This document shows, in pieces, positions 8,590-16,503 of a stretch of 49,719 nucleotides of DNA. The notes under the pieces are model-generated. The model did not search any database. It had not been told where the DNA came from and saw only the letters and a list, made by a program, of their open reading frames with translations. The stretch covers positions 1-49,719 of the forward strand of contig CALBAK010000029.1 of assembly GCA_937926445.1 (NCBI GenBank). The letters are read 5' to 3'. The DNA is from an uncultured Alphaproteobacteria bacterium (GTDB lineage Bacteria > Pseudomonadota > Alphaproteobacteria > Geminicoccales > Geminicoccaceae). Every line of letters starts with the position of its first letter. The first letter of the stretch is position 1. A program made the translations under genes and the position numbers.

Positions 8590-9501
8590 TCAGCGGACGG
8601 CACCGCGCCGGCGCAGCCGCGGCAGGAGGAGGAGACCCGCGAGGATCGGATGTCGGCGCTGCCAGGGGCGGAGCACGATCCGCTCGCCCGAGTGCCGCTC
8701 GATCTTCCAGGCGAGATAATCCGCCCCGCCCTCGAAGGTGAAGGCGGCCTTGGCGAGCCGCAGGACCGAGCGCAGCTTGCCGAGCCGGCGTCGCCGCGCC
8801 CAGAGCCGGAGCGCACGGGCCTGCTCCTCCGGCCCGGGCAGCGGCGCGCCGGCGAGGCAGAGGCGCGCGAGGCGCTCGTAGCGCGCCGCGTCGGCCGTGA
8901 CGATCAGAGCGGCGCGGCCCGGCCTCTCGGCCCTGAGCTCGCAGCGGTAGGTCTCGTGGAAGGCCCGCTCGAAGAGCCCGAGCGGGTGGGGTGCGGTGCC
9001 GAGGAGCGGCCGGACCGCCGCCACGAGGGTCCGTACCGACCGGGCGAGGAGCGCGTGCACGCGGGCCTCGACGGCCGGATCGGCGGCCCAGAGCAGCCGC
9101 ACGGGCTGAGCGAGCCGCGCCCAGAAATAGGGTTCGAGGGTCCGGGGGCCCACGAGCCGCTCGAGCCGGGCGAGCCCCACGACCGCCACCTTGGCCCGCA
9201 CCGTTCGGTCCTCGAAGGGGGCGGCGAGATGATACACATTGGGGGGCAGGAGCGCGCCGAGGGTGTGCAGGAGGGGCCGTTCCGCCCCGCTCGTCGCATC
9301 GTCGAGCAGGACGTAGAGATCGACGAGCCGATCCCGATCCTCGCCGTCGCGCAGGCAGCTGCCGTAAAGTAGAACCGCCCGGCTGGCCGGCGCGAAGCGC
9401 GCACGCGCCACCTCGCCGATCGCGCGGAAAGCGGCCGGTACGGGAAGCCCCGCCTCGCGCGCGACGAGCTCGCGGACGGGATCGGGCGCGATCGTCAGCA
9501 C
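8590..9501 (-). CDS. Pol-beta-like nucleotidyltransferase domain protein of the sphingolipid operon
   Basis: A 303-residue protein. The N-terminal part has the nucleotidyltransferase signature: GS at residues 47-48 (LLYGSCLRDG) followed by an acidic strand at 61-68. The usual second catalytic aspartate of the D-x-D pair is replaced: the sequence is DLY (residues 61-63). The C-terminal half is helical and Arg-rich with KIERHSGE near residue 270. GTG at 9501 overlaps the kinase stop by 7 bases, with AGGAGG about 13 bases upstream. It is the last gene of the minus-strand operon, so a role in building or tuning the sphingolipid head group is likely (inference). It may match one of the cpg genes of Caulobacter; a search would settle which. 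Confidence 0.72.
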   Translation of the reverse strand: MLTIAPDPVRELVAREAGLPVPAAFRAIGEVARARFAPASRAVLLYGSCLRDGEDRDRLVDLYVLLDDATSGAERPLLHTLGALLPPNVYHLAAPFEDRTVRAKVAVVGLARLERLVGPRTLEPYFWARLAQPVRLLWAADPAVEARVHALLARSVRTLVAAVRPLLGTAPHPLGLFERAFHETYRCELRAERPGRAALIVTADAARYERLARLCLAGAPLPGPEEQARALRLWARRRRLGKLRSVLRLAKAAFTFEGGADYLAWKIERHSGERIVLRPWQRRHPILAGLLLLPRLRRRGAVR

Positions 9502-10460
9502 CGCACGAATCGAACCTCCTCGGGCGCGGTCACGACCAGCGGGCGGCCCGGGACGGGTCGGTAGAACTGACCGTCGATGGTGATCTCCGAGGCGATCTCG
9601 AGCTCGGCCCGGGCACTGCCCCGGCTGAAGAAACTGTCGGCCGGCAAGGGGCGCCGTTCGCCACCGTAGAGCACGCAGAGCGCTCGGCGAACGAGACCCT
9701 CGGGGGGCTGGCGGATCGCGGTCAGTCGGAAGGGACGGGCGAGGCCGTTCCAGAAGGGCCGCGAGGCCAGGATCAGCCGGTCGAGCGTGGTGGCGAACAG
9801 GAGAAGCTGGCGGCCCTCGCGGGTCTCGCCGTCCTCGAAGCGCATGGCCACCGGCGCACCCTCGAGCATCCCGGGCGGCCGTCGGCCGCGGGCGAGCCCC
9901 CAGAGGATCTGGGCGAGCGTCACGAAATGGGCGAGCTCCCCCTTGAGGCCCAGGCTGTGGGCCCGGGTCTTGCAAAGATGGATCGCATCGGTGATGCCGA
10001 GCGCTCCCATGAACATGCCGCGCTGGGCCTGGCCGCCCTCGAGGCCGTCCACCCGCAGTACCCGTCGATGCACCACGAAGCGGTCCAGGAGGCCGCAGCG
10101 CGCGTTGTCCAGGAGGCGCGCCAGTGCACCGGCACCGCGCCGGCGCAAGCCGCAATCGGCCGCGGTCATGTTGGCCATGCCGCGCGGCAGGATCGCGATC
10201 GGCGGCAGCGGGCTCAACAAGCGATGCTCCAGGAGCTCGGTCAGGAGACCCTGGACCGTCCCGTCGCCGCCGTTGACGACGATGAGCGCCGGGGCGAGGC
10301 GGGCGAGGTCCCGGGCGATGTCGTGCAGTCGGGTGAGCCCGTCGAAGTCGAGGCGGACCACCTCGGGGTAGCGGGCGAGCACCGCCTCGATGTCGGCCGT
10401 GCCGCGCTTGTTGCGCTCGCTGCGCCGATTGTGGACGAAGGCGATCGCCGCCCGCTTCAT
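9495..10460 (-). CDS. cpgB: Diacylglycerol-kinase-family lipid kinase, probable ceramide kinase
   Basis: A 321-residue protein of the DAGK catalytic (YegS/BmrU) family. The nucleotide-binding motif NGGDGTVQG lies at residues 63-71, followed by PRGMANM, the second conserved loop of the family. These enzymes phosphorylate lipid hydroxyls with ATP. Within a ceramide operon the likely substrate is ceramide, as for CpgB of Caulobacter crescentus, giving ceramide-1-phosphate on which a head group is built; that is inference from context. The N-terminal HNRRSERNKRG stretch is basic and may contact the membrane. The ATG at 10460 overlaps the lptG stop as ATGA, so translation is coupled. Confidence 0.8.
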   Translation of the reverse strand: MKRAAIAFVHNRRSERNKRGTADIEAVLARYPEVVRLDFDGLTRLHDIARDLARLAPALIVVNGGDGTVQGLLTELLEHRLLSPLPPIAILPRGMANMTAADCGLRRRGAGALARLLDNARCGLLDRFVVHRRVLRVDGLEGGQAQRGMFMGALGITDAIHLCKTRAHSLGLKGELAHFVTLAQILWGLARGRRPPGMLEGAPVAMRFEDGETREGRQLLLFATTLDRLILASRPFWNGLARPFRLTAIRQPPEGLVRRALCVLYGGERRPLPADSFFSRGSARAELEIASEITIDGQFYRPVPGRPLVVTAPEEVRFVRC

Positions 10461-11566
10461 GCGCGCACCGTTCCGAGCGGGGGAACGACGGGCCGGCCGC
10501 GACGCTTCTCGAGGGCGCCCGCGAGCAGCAGCACGAAGATCGCGAAGCCGATCGGTGCGGTCCAGGCCGCCAGCACCGGGCTCAGAAGCCCGAGCTCGCC
10601 GAGCGCGAGCAAAAGGCCATTGGCGATCAGATTGACGAATCCGACGGCAAGACCCTTGGAGAACAGGGCGAAGGTCTCGCCGACCCGGGCCAGCCGGTGC
10701 GCCAGAGCAAAGGGCAGTACGATCGTCGCCCAGAGTGCCACGAGCCCGGCGAGCCGGGCCTGCAGCCATGTCCGATGGGCTTCGGTCCCCCCGACCCCGA
10801 ATCCGTCCGCCTCGATCACCCGCCAGAGCTGGGCGAGCGAAAGCTCGCGTGGCAGCTTGGCCATGAGTGCCACCTGCTCGAGATCGATCCGCACCGGCCA
10901 GAAGAGCTCGTCCAGCTGCTCGGTGGGCCGAGCGGCGGCGGGCCGGCGGATCACCTCGTGCAACAGCCACCCGTCGGCCGCCGGCTCGGCGCGCGCCGCC
11001 TCGAGCCGCTCGAGCAGCCGGCCTTCGGGGTCGAGCCGCAGGATCAGAAGGTCGCGCGGCTCGCCGCGAGCGGCGGCCGCCGCCGGCAACCGGAGCACGT
11101 CGCTCCCGGTCCTGAGCCAGATCTGGCCGCTGGAGGGCAGGCCAACGGTCTTGAAGTCGGCGACGCCCAGTGCGCGCAATGCCGGCACCGTCTTCGGCAC
11201 GGCGAGATCGTCGAGAAGGATCTTCCCGCCGAGGACGACGAGCGCCACCGGCCACAGCCGGGCCACGAGGCCGAGGCGGGAGACCCCAGCGCCCCACATC
11301 GCCACGAGCTCGCGCGAGCGCAACAGATCGCTCGCTGTGAGCAGGCCGGCGACGAGCACGACCATGGGCAACAGCTCGGTCACGAGCGTCGGCATGCGGA
11401 TCGGCACGTAGGCGAGGAGGGCCCAGGCCGAGCCGCCGGCTCGGCGGACGACCCGCGGACCCATGTCGAGAAGGTCGAAGAGCAGCGCGAACCCGGTTAC
11501 CGCCAGCAGTACCACCGCGAGACGGACGAGGTAGAGCCGGACGAGGTAGCAGGTGAGCCGGCTCAC
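10457..11566 (-). CDS. lptG: LptG-family lipid export permease in the sphingolipid operon
   Basis: A 369-residue protein of the LptF/LptG (YjgP/YjgQ) family: about three N-terminal transmembrane helices, a beta-jellyroll periplasmic domain (roughly residues 130-270) and three C-terminal helices. In the Lpt machine these permeases pair with the ATPase LptB to extract lipopolysaccharide from the inner membrane. Here the gene is sandwiched between ceramide-pathway genes, so a paralogue that moves a sphingolipid is a reasonable inference. No lptB, lptA or lptC is adjacent. The GTG at 11566 overlaps the lptF stop as GTGA, and its own stop overlaps the kinase start as ATGA, so the three genes are translationally linked. 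Confidence 0.82.
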   Translation of the reverse strand: MSRLTCYLVRLYLVRLAVVLLAVTGFALLFDLLDMGPRVVRRAGGSAWALLAYVPIRMPTLVTELLPMVVLVAGLLTASDLLRSRELVAMWGAGVSRLGLVARLWPVALVVLGGKILLDDLAVPKTVPALRALGVADFKTVGLPSSGQIWLRTGSDVLRLPAAAAARGEPRDLLILRLDPEGRLLERLEAARAEPAADGWLLHEVIRRPAAARPTEQLDELFWPVRIDLEQVALMAKLPRELSLAQLWRVIEADGFGVGGTEAHRTWLQARLAGLVALWATIVLPFALAHRLARVGETFALFSKGLAVGFVNLIANGLLLALGELGLLSPVLAAWTAPIGFAIFVLLLAGALEKRRGRPVVPPLGTVRA

Positions 11567-12765
11567 GGGCCGTCGCTCCGCAGCCCGAAGCGCTGGCCGG
11601 CCCAGGCCTCGAGCCGCTCCACGAGGAGGTCGATACGGCCGCTGCCGCCGCCGTGTGGCACCCGCGCGGACCGCCACCAAGTCAACATCGCGCCGAGCGC
11701 CAGAAAGAGCCCGAAGGGCAACCACAGGCCGAGCCAGGGCGAGAGCTTGCCGTCGTCCACGAGCGATTCGCCGAAATGCAGGACCTGGTTGTAGGCGAGC
11801 AGGAGGGTAAGGCCGACGACGATCCCGTAGGAGCGGCGGGCACGGCGACGCGCGATCGCGAGCGGGAGCGCCACGAGCGGCAGGAGCGGGATCGAGAGCA
11901 CGCGCGCGAGCCGGCCGTGCAGCTCGGCCTCGATCTCGGGAGGGTCGATACCTCTGGGCGGTTCGGCGCGGGCCGCCACGAGCTCGGGCAGGGTGAGCTC
12001 CCGCTCGTCCTCGCCGCGCGGGCGGAAAGGCTTGGGCTCGCGACCCTCGAGGTCGGTCGTGAAGCTCCGGAAGCGGATCGTCGCCGCCGGCCGGCTCCGA
12101 TCACCACCCTCGACCCCGGGCACGAACTGGTGGACGCCGTCCTCGAGGTCGAAGCGGACGGGTTGCTCGCCCTGGGCGGCGAGGATCCGGCCGCGCCGGG
12201 CGGTGATCGCCAGAGTGCTGCCGTCGGCCATACGGCTGAACAGGACGAGGCCCTCGAGGCGATCGCGCTCGGGACTGAGCCGGTCCACGGCGTAAGTCGT
12301 ACCGGCCAGGGTCACGAAGGCGCGCTCGCGGATCAGGGTCAAAAAGGAGACGTTGGAGAGAGCGAAGAGCGCAGCCCGATAAGCGTAGCGACTATAAGGT
12401 TGGAGATGACTGACGATCGCGGCGTTGATCAGGACGAGCAGGGCCGCGATCACGAGGAGCGGCCGCAGGAGCTCGTGCAGGCCACGGCCGGCGGCGAGCA
12501 TGGCGTCGATCTCGCCGTCGCGGGAAAGGCGGCCGAAGACCACCAGAATGGCGAGGAAAAAGGCAGCCGGGAGCGCAACGCCCATGTAGTGCGGGACGAG
12601 GTAGCTCAGCATCTCGAGCAAAACGAGCATGCTGCCCCGCCAGCCGATCACGATGTCGAGCACCCGCAACATCCGCTCCGCCAAGAGCACGGCGAGCGCC
12701 ACGAGTACGATCGCGAGCATCGGGCGGAGGATCTGACCGACGAGGTAGCGGCTGAGCAGGCTCAT
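11563..12765 (-). CDS. lptF: LptF-family lipid export permease in the sphingolipid operon
   Basis: A 400-residue LptF/LptG-family permease starting MSLLSRYLVGQILRP, the usual opening of LptF, with N-terminal helices, the cytoplasmic coupling loop RDGEIDAMLAAGRG (near residues 85-98), a periplasmic beta-domain and three C-terminal helices. The length is normal. It forms a heterodimer with the next gene in known Lpt systems. The ATG at 12765 was preferred over one at 12825, which would add 20 Arg/Pro-rich residues in front of the first helix. It follows the metallophosphoesterase by about 100 bases, the largest gap within this minus-strand operon, so an internal promoter is possible. Whether it carries sphingolipid or lipopolysaccharide is not shown by the sequence. 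Confidence 0.85.
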   Translation of the reverse strand: MSLLSRYLVGQILRPMLAIVLVALAVLLAERMLRVLDIVIGWRGSMLVLLEMLSYLVPHYMGVALPAAFFLAILVVFGRLSRDGEIDAMLAAGRGLHELLRPLLVIAALLVLINAAIVSHLQPYSRYAYRAALFALSNVSFLTLIRERAFVTLAGTTYAVDRLSPERDRLEGLVLFSRMADGSTLAITARRGRILAAQGEQPVRFDLEDGVHQFVPGVEGGDRSRPAATIRFRSFTTDLEGREPKPFRPRGEDERELTLPELVAARAEPPRGIDPPEIEAELHGRLARVLSIPLLPLVALPLAIARRRARRSYGIVVGLTLLLAYNQVLHFGESLVDDGKLSPWLGLWLPFGLFLALGAMLTWWRSARVPHGGGSGRIDLLVERLEAWAGQRFGLRSDGP

Positions 12766-12868
12766 CGATCGGGCGGCAGGTAGGGGCTCGGTCCGGGGCG
12801 ACGGACTGGGTGTCGCTCGCCGCACGGGCTCGCCATTCGAGGCAGATATCCCAAGGGCTCCTCGCTGC

Positions 12869-13786
12869 CTAGGCGAGCGCGGCCACGGCCGGACCCCGAA
12901 GTGTCAACGGTTCGCGCACCGATCGACCGTCGGGCCCGATCCGGTAGGCTTCGGCCGCGATCCGGAAACCCCGTTCGGTTTCGGCACGGGCGATCGTGAA
13001 GAGGAGACCGCCGCCGCGCCTTTCGGGCTCGCCCGCGCGCAACGAGGCGGAGGGTCCCGCGACCACCGGGATGGGGCCCACGGGCCCTTCGAGCGTGCCG
13101 ACCTCGAGCCGGTGGTCGTGACCGGAGAGGACGAGTTCGGCACCCTCGCGGACCAGGAGCGCGCGGAGTTCGGCGGCGTCCAAGAGCGCCTTTCGGGCCG
13201 GGCTCCAGCCCTCGACCGGAGGGTGGTGGACGAGGATCACCCGCGCGAGCCCCTCGCGAGCGAGGGCACGGAGTCGACCCTCGAGACGACCGAGCTGCTC
13301 CGGCCCGAGCGCCCCCGCGGCATCGCCCCAGGGACGTGGGACCGCACTCGACAGCCCTACGAGGGCCACGGCGCCGACCCGGCGGACGAAGGGAAAGCTC
13401 CCGGGCCCACGGGCACCTTCCATCCAGGCGGCCCAAGCCGGCCAGTGGGCCTCCGCCGCCCCCGCCACATAGGCGTCGTGGTTGCCGGGCACGAGCGTCA
13501 GCCGCCCGGACGGGGCCAGCCGCTCGAGCCACACCCGGGCCCGCTCGAATTCGCCCGGCAGCGCGATGTTGACGAGATCGCCGGTCAACACCCAGTGGTC
13601 GGGCCGGGCGGCCGCGAGTGCCGCCACGCTCGCCTCGAGGATCGTCGCGAGGTGCACCTTTCGCCGGTGGAGCTGCCAGGAGAGGAAGCCCGTGAGCCGT
13701 TTGGAGGCGAGCTCGCGCGCCCGCGGCCGGGGCAGGGGCGAGAGATGCACGTCGGTCAGATGGGCGAGGCGAAGGATCGCGCTCAA
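12869..13786 (-). CDS. Calcineurin-like metallophosphoesterase
   Basis: A 305-residue protein with the complete calcineurin-type dimetal motif set: TDVHLSP (D12, H14), LTGDLVN, VPGNHDAY, ILVHHPP and SGHDHRLEVG. These enzymes cleave phosphomonoesters, phosphodiesters or nucleotide-diphospho-lipids; LpxH and ceramide-metabolising phosphoesterases are examples. Position between a nucleotidyltransferase and LptF suggests action on a phosphorylated or nucleotide-activated sphingolipid intermediate (inference). The start is TTG at 13786, overlapping the preceding stop as TTGA and preceded by GGGAGGGA. The residues after the start match the usual beginning of the family (RLAHLTDVH), which supports this unusual codon. 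Confidence 0.82.
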   Translation of the reverse strand: MSAILRLAHLTDVHLSPLPRPRARELASKRLTGFLSWQLHRRKVHLATILEASVAALAAARPDHWVLTGDLVNIALPGEFERARVWLERLAPSGRLTLVPGNHDAYVAGAAEAHWPAWAAWMEGARGPGSFPFVRRVGAVALVGLSSAVPRPWGDAAGALGPEQLGRLEGRLRALAREGLARVILVHHPPVEGWSPARKALLDAAELRALLVREGAELVLSGHDHRLEVGTLEGPVGPIPVVAGPSASLRAGEPERRGGGLLFTIARAETERGFRIAAEAYRIGPDGRSVREPLTLRGPAVAALA

Positions 13787-14595
13787 GCTTCCCTCCCGGC
13801 GGCACGGCAGGCGAGGATCGCCTCGACGAGTGCGAGATCGTCCGGCCGGTCGACGTCGATCGCCGCCGCGCCGATCGGGATCGACACGGCCGTCACGGAG
13901 CAGCCGAGCAGGCGGGACGCGCGCGCCATTGCCTCGGCCAGTGTCAGGCGACCGGCGAGATAGAGCAGCAAATCGGTGACCCCGAGGAGCCGGACGATAC
14001 GCCAGGGTCGCTTGCGCTCGGCCTCGACCCGCCGCCAGAAGGCGAGCGCCGGTCGCGCCTCGGCACCCCGCAGAAGGAAGAGGTTGGCGCCCGAGAAGCG
14101 CCCGTCTCGAAAGCGCCACCAGGTCCGCCGGCTGGCCGGTGCGGCCGCACGGACGGCAGACTCGGGGGCGAGGCCGACCACGACCGCGGCACCGCTCGAG
14201 AGTGCCGGGCCGAGGAACGCCTCGAGGATCGGCCTATCGAGCAGAGGATGATCGGCCGTGGCGACGAGAAGCGGCCCGTCGCCCGCTTCCCCGAGGGCCG
14301 CCGCCACGCTCGTCGAGGGGGTGGCCTCGGGTGCCCGCAGCGCGAGGCGCCCGGCCGCGAGCTCCCGGGCGACGACCGGCAGCCTGGCGACGCCGGCCGC
14401 AGGGTCGGCCAGGAGCAGGATGTGTCGCAGGGCCGGCAGGCCGGCGAGCGCCTCCACCACCCGTTCGACCATCGCCCGTCCGGCGACCGGGGCCAGGCAT
14501 TTGAAGCGGACGCCCGCGGCCCGCGCGACCGGGTCGGTCTCGCCCGGCCGGGCACCCGCGAGTACCACAGCGCGAAGCTCGACCGCCGGCCTCAC
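13783..14595 (-). CDS. MobA-like nucleotidyltransferase, head-group activation candidate
   Basis: A 270-residue NTP-transferase (MobA-like/GT-A fold). The N-terminus ELRAVVLAGARPGE is the nucleotide-binding start, with a lysine further on (RFKCLAP) and the acidic ATADHPLLD segment for metal binding. Such enzymes transfer a nucleotidyl group to a phosphorylated small molecule or sugar. In this operon it could make the activated donor for the sphingolipid head group, complementing the kinase and phosphoesterase; this is inference. The C-terminal third contains a hydrophobic LLLYLAGRLTLAEAM patch that may associate with membrane. GTG at 14595 overlaps the ceramide synthase stop as GTGA, with AAGGAG a few bases upstream. 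Confidence 0.75.
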   Translation of the reverse strand: MRPAVELRAVVLAGARPGETDPVARAAGVRFKCLAPVAGRAMVERVVEALAGLPALRHILLLADPAAGVARLPVVARELAAGRLALRAPEATPSTSVAAALGEAGDGPLLVATADHPLLDRPILEAFLGPALSSGAAVVVGLAPESAVRAAAPASRRTWWRFRDGRFSGANLFLLRGAEARPALAFWRRVEAERKRPWRIVRLLGVTDLLLYLAGRLTLAEAMARASRLLGCSVTAVSIPIGAAAIDVDRPDDLALVEAILACRAAGREA

Positions 14596-15731
14596 CCGAG
14601 CTCCTTCTCGTAGATCCGGTAGGTTTTGTAATGTCGGCCGCCGCACAGCTCGATGATCGTCCGCACCCGGCGATTGTCCTCGAGCACCCAGGAGAGCTCC
14701 GCACCGCGGGTGCCGCGCGGGGTGTGCACGCGCTTGATCTCGGCGATCACGGAAAGGGCGAGGGCGGCACCCAACGGCCCGTTCTGATAGGCCTTGCGCA
14801 CGCCCATGAGAGGCATCCGCCATTCCGGAACGCCTCGAACGCGCAGCCTCCAGAGGAGCTTGAACCAGCCGAAGGGGAGCAGCCTGCCGCCCAGATCGCG
14901 GATCGCGAGATTGAGGTTCGGGAGGACCACGAGCATCGCCGCGGGCTCGCCCTCGAGCTCGGCCAGGACGAAATCCCGCGCTCCCACGAGCGGCCGGATC
15001 GAGCGGGCGAGATGGAGCGCCTCGGCCTCGTCGAAAGGAATGAAACCCCAATTGTCGGACCAGGCATCGTTGAAGATCGCGCAGATCGTCCGGATCTCGT
15101 CCTCGTAGCGGCGCATGTCGAGCGGACGGGTGCGGATCTTGGCGGAACGCGCCACCCGCGCCATCGCCGCCTCGGCGGCGCGTGGCAGGGGGGCCTGGAC
15201 GTCGAACCAGTAGCAGAGAAGGTCTTTCGCCTTGCGGTAGCCGAGCTCCTCGAGACGCCGGCCATACCAGGGCCGGTGGTGCCCCATCAGCATGCTCGGG
15301 ACCGTCTCGAAGCCCTCGACCAGGAGGCCGCAGGAATCGTTGATCGAGGGGTCGAAGGGACCCGCCACCCGACGCATGCCGCGCTCGGCGAGCCAGCCCT
15401 CGGCGGTTCTGGCGAGAGCTTCGAAGACCTCCGGATCGTCCTCGCCCTCGAGGAAGCCGAAATGGCCGGTGGCGTCTCGGTAGCGCTCGAGATGCGCCCG
15501 GTTGACCTGGGCCGTGATCCGGCCGACGTCCCGCCCGTCCCGTCGCGCCACGAAGAAGGCGATTTCGATGCGGCGGAGGAAGGGGTTCTGGGCCGGGTCG
15601 AGATGCTGTCGCCGCTCGAGGTCGAGCGGCTTCACCCAACAGGGATCGTCCCGGTAGATCGGGTCGGGGACGGCGAGGAAGCGGGCGAGGCCGCGACGCC
15701 CCTCGACCCGCTCGACCTCGACCCGCGCCAC
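14592..15731 (-). CDS. bcerS: GNAT-family bacterial ceramide synthase
   Basis: A 379-residue protein with an N-terminal region (WVKPLDLERRQHLDP) and acetyltransferase-like folds, containing the characteristic GPFDPSINDSCGLLVEGF segment near residues 135-152 and a C-terminal SWVLEDNRR stretch. Proteins of this kind, often called GNAT or dATP pyrophosphohydrolase-like, include bCerS of Caulobacter crescentus, which N-acylates the sphingoid base. Presence beside lipid kinase, lptFG and facing spt supports that role. The GTG at 15731 lies 10 bases after the hydroxylase stop; no clear Shine-Dalgarno is visible, so coupling to upstream translation is likely. The open frame upstream overlaps the hydroxylase gene and is not coding. 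Confidence 0.85.
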   Translation of the reverse strand: MARVEVERVEGRRGLARFLAVPDPIYRDDPCWVKPLDLERRQHLDPAQNPFLRRIEIAFFVARRDGRDVGRITAQVNRAHLERYRDATGHFGFLEGEDDPEVFEALARTAEGWLAERGMRRVAGPFDPSINDSCGLLVEGFETVPSMLMGHHRPWYGRRLEELGYRKAKDLLCYWFDVQAPLPRAAEAAMARVARSAKIRTRPLDMRRYEDEIRTICAIFNDAWSDNWGFIPFDEAEALHLARSIRPLVGARDFVLAELEGEPAAMLVVLPNLNLAIRDLGGRLLPFGWFKLLWRLRVRGVPEWRMPLMGVRKAYQNGPLGAALALSVIAEIKRVHTPRGTRGAELSWVLEDNRRVRTIIELCGGRHYKTYRIYEKELG

Positions 15732-15741
15732 AGGAGCCGGC

Positions 15742-16503
15742 TCAAGCCGCGCGGCGGGTGCGGCGGGCGGCGAGCTCGGTCTCGCTCGCCGACGCCTCGG
15801 CCACCCAGGGATACCGCTGCCGCTCCTCGGCCGTGTAGCCGAGGTTGAAGGTCGTGGGGCTGCGCGGCACCTCGCGGGGATGCTCGTAGAGCGTGCCCAG
15901 GATCCGGTCCCAGAGCCCGCTCGTGATCCCGAAATTGCCCTGCTCGTTGTGGAAATGGTGCGCGAGATGGCGCCGCTTGATCTCCCGCAGCCAGCGGTTC
16001 TTGGGTGTGAACGGCAGGTGCTGGACGCAGTGGCAGAACTCGTAGCCGGCGAAGAGCAGGAGTGCGGTGGCGAAGGCGGCGAAGGCACCCGACGAGCCGC
16101 CCACGAGCCAGCCGAGTGGCAGCGCGATCAGCGCGATCGTCGGCAAGGTCGTGTAGAGCGCGCCGAACAGCACGGCGAGATCGTGCGGGTCGGCGTGGTG
16201 GTCGTAATGGATCCGCTTCCACACCCGCGCGGTGAGCGGCGACTTGTAGAGGAACCGGCCGTGCAGGACGAAGCGGTGCAACAGATATTCGACGGCCGGG
16301 TAGACGAGGATCGTGACGGCCAAGGCGAGCAACGGGCCGAGCCAGCCCTCGGCGAGCCGGATCGCGAACAGGGTCGAGACGGCCGCCGTCACGAAATAGA
16401 CCAGGATCGAATAATGCGTGAGATAGGCGACGACGAGCTCGCCCAACGTCATCTTGTCGAGCTGGTAGCGCCGGCTCACCCAGGGTCGCCAAGAGATCAC
16501 CAT
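15742..16503 (-). CDS. Fatty-acid hydroxylase / sterol-desaturase superfamily membrane enzyme
   Basis: A 253-residue integral membrane di-iron oxygenase with the histidine boxes HRFVLH (76-81), HYDHH (99-103), HCVQH (158-162) and HLAHHFH (179-185), and about four transmembrane helices between them. The spacing is as in ceramide 2-hydroxylases (Scs7/FA2H type) and carotenoid hydroxylases. As first gene of the ceramide operon it most likely hydroxylates the acyl chain or long-chain base of the sphingolipid (inference). The ATG at 16503 has only a weak GGGACGG upstream. The 188 bases up to the next gene (16504-16691) hold no gene and probably carry the operon promoter; I see no strong hexamers there. 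Confidence 0.83.
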   Translation of the reverse strand: MVISWRPWVSRRYQLDKMTLGELVVAYLTHYSILVYFVTAAVSTLFAIRLAEGWLGPLLALAVTILVYPAVEYLLHRFVLHGRFLYKSPLTARVWKRIHYDHHADPHDLAVLFGALYTTLPTIALIALPLGWLVGGSSGAFAAFATALLLFAGYEFCHCVQHLPFTPKNRWLREIKRRHLAHHFHNEQGNFGITSGLWDRILGTLYEHPREVPRSPTTFNLGYTAEERQRYPWVAEASASETELAARRTRRAA

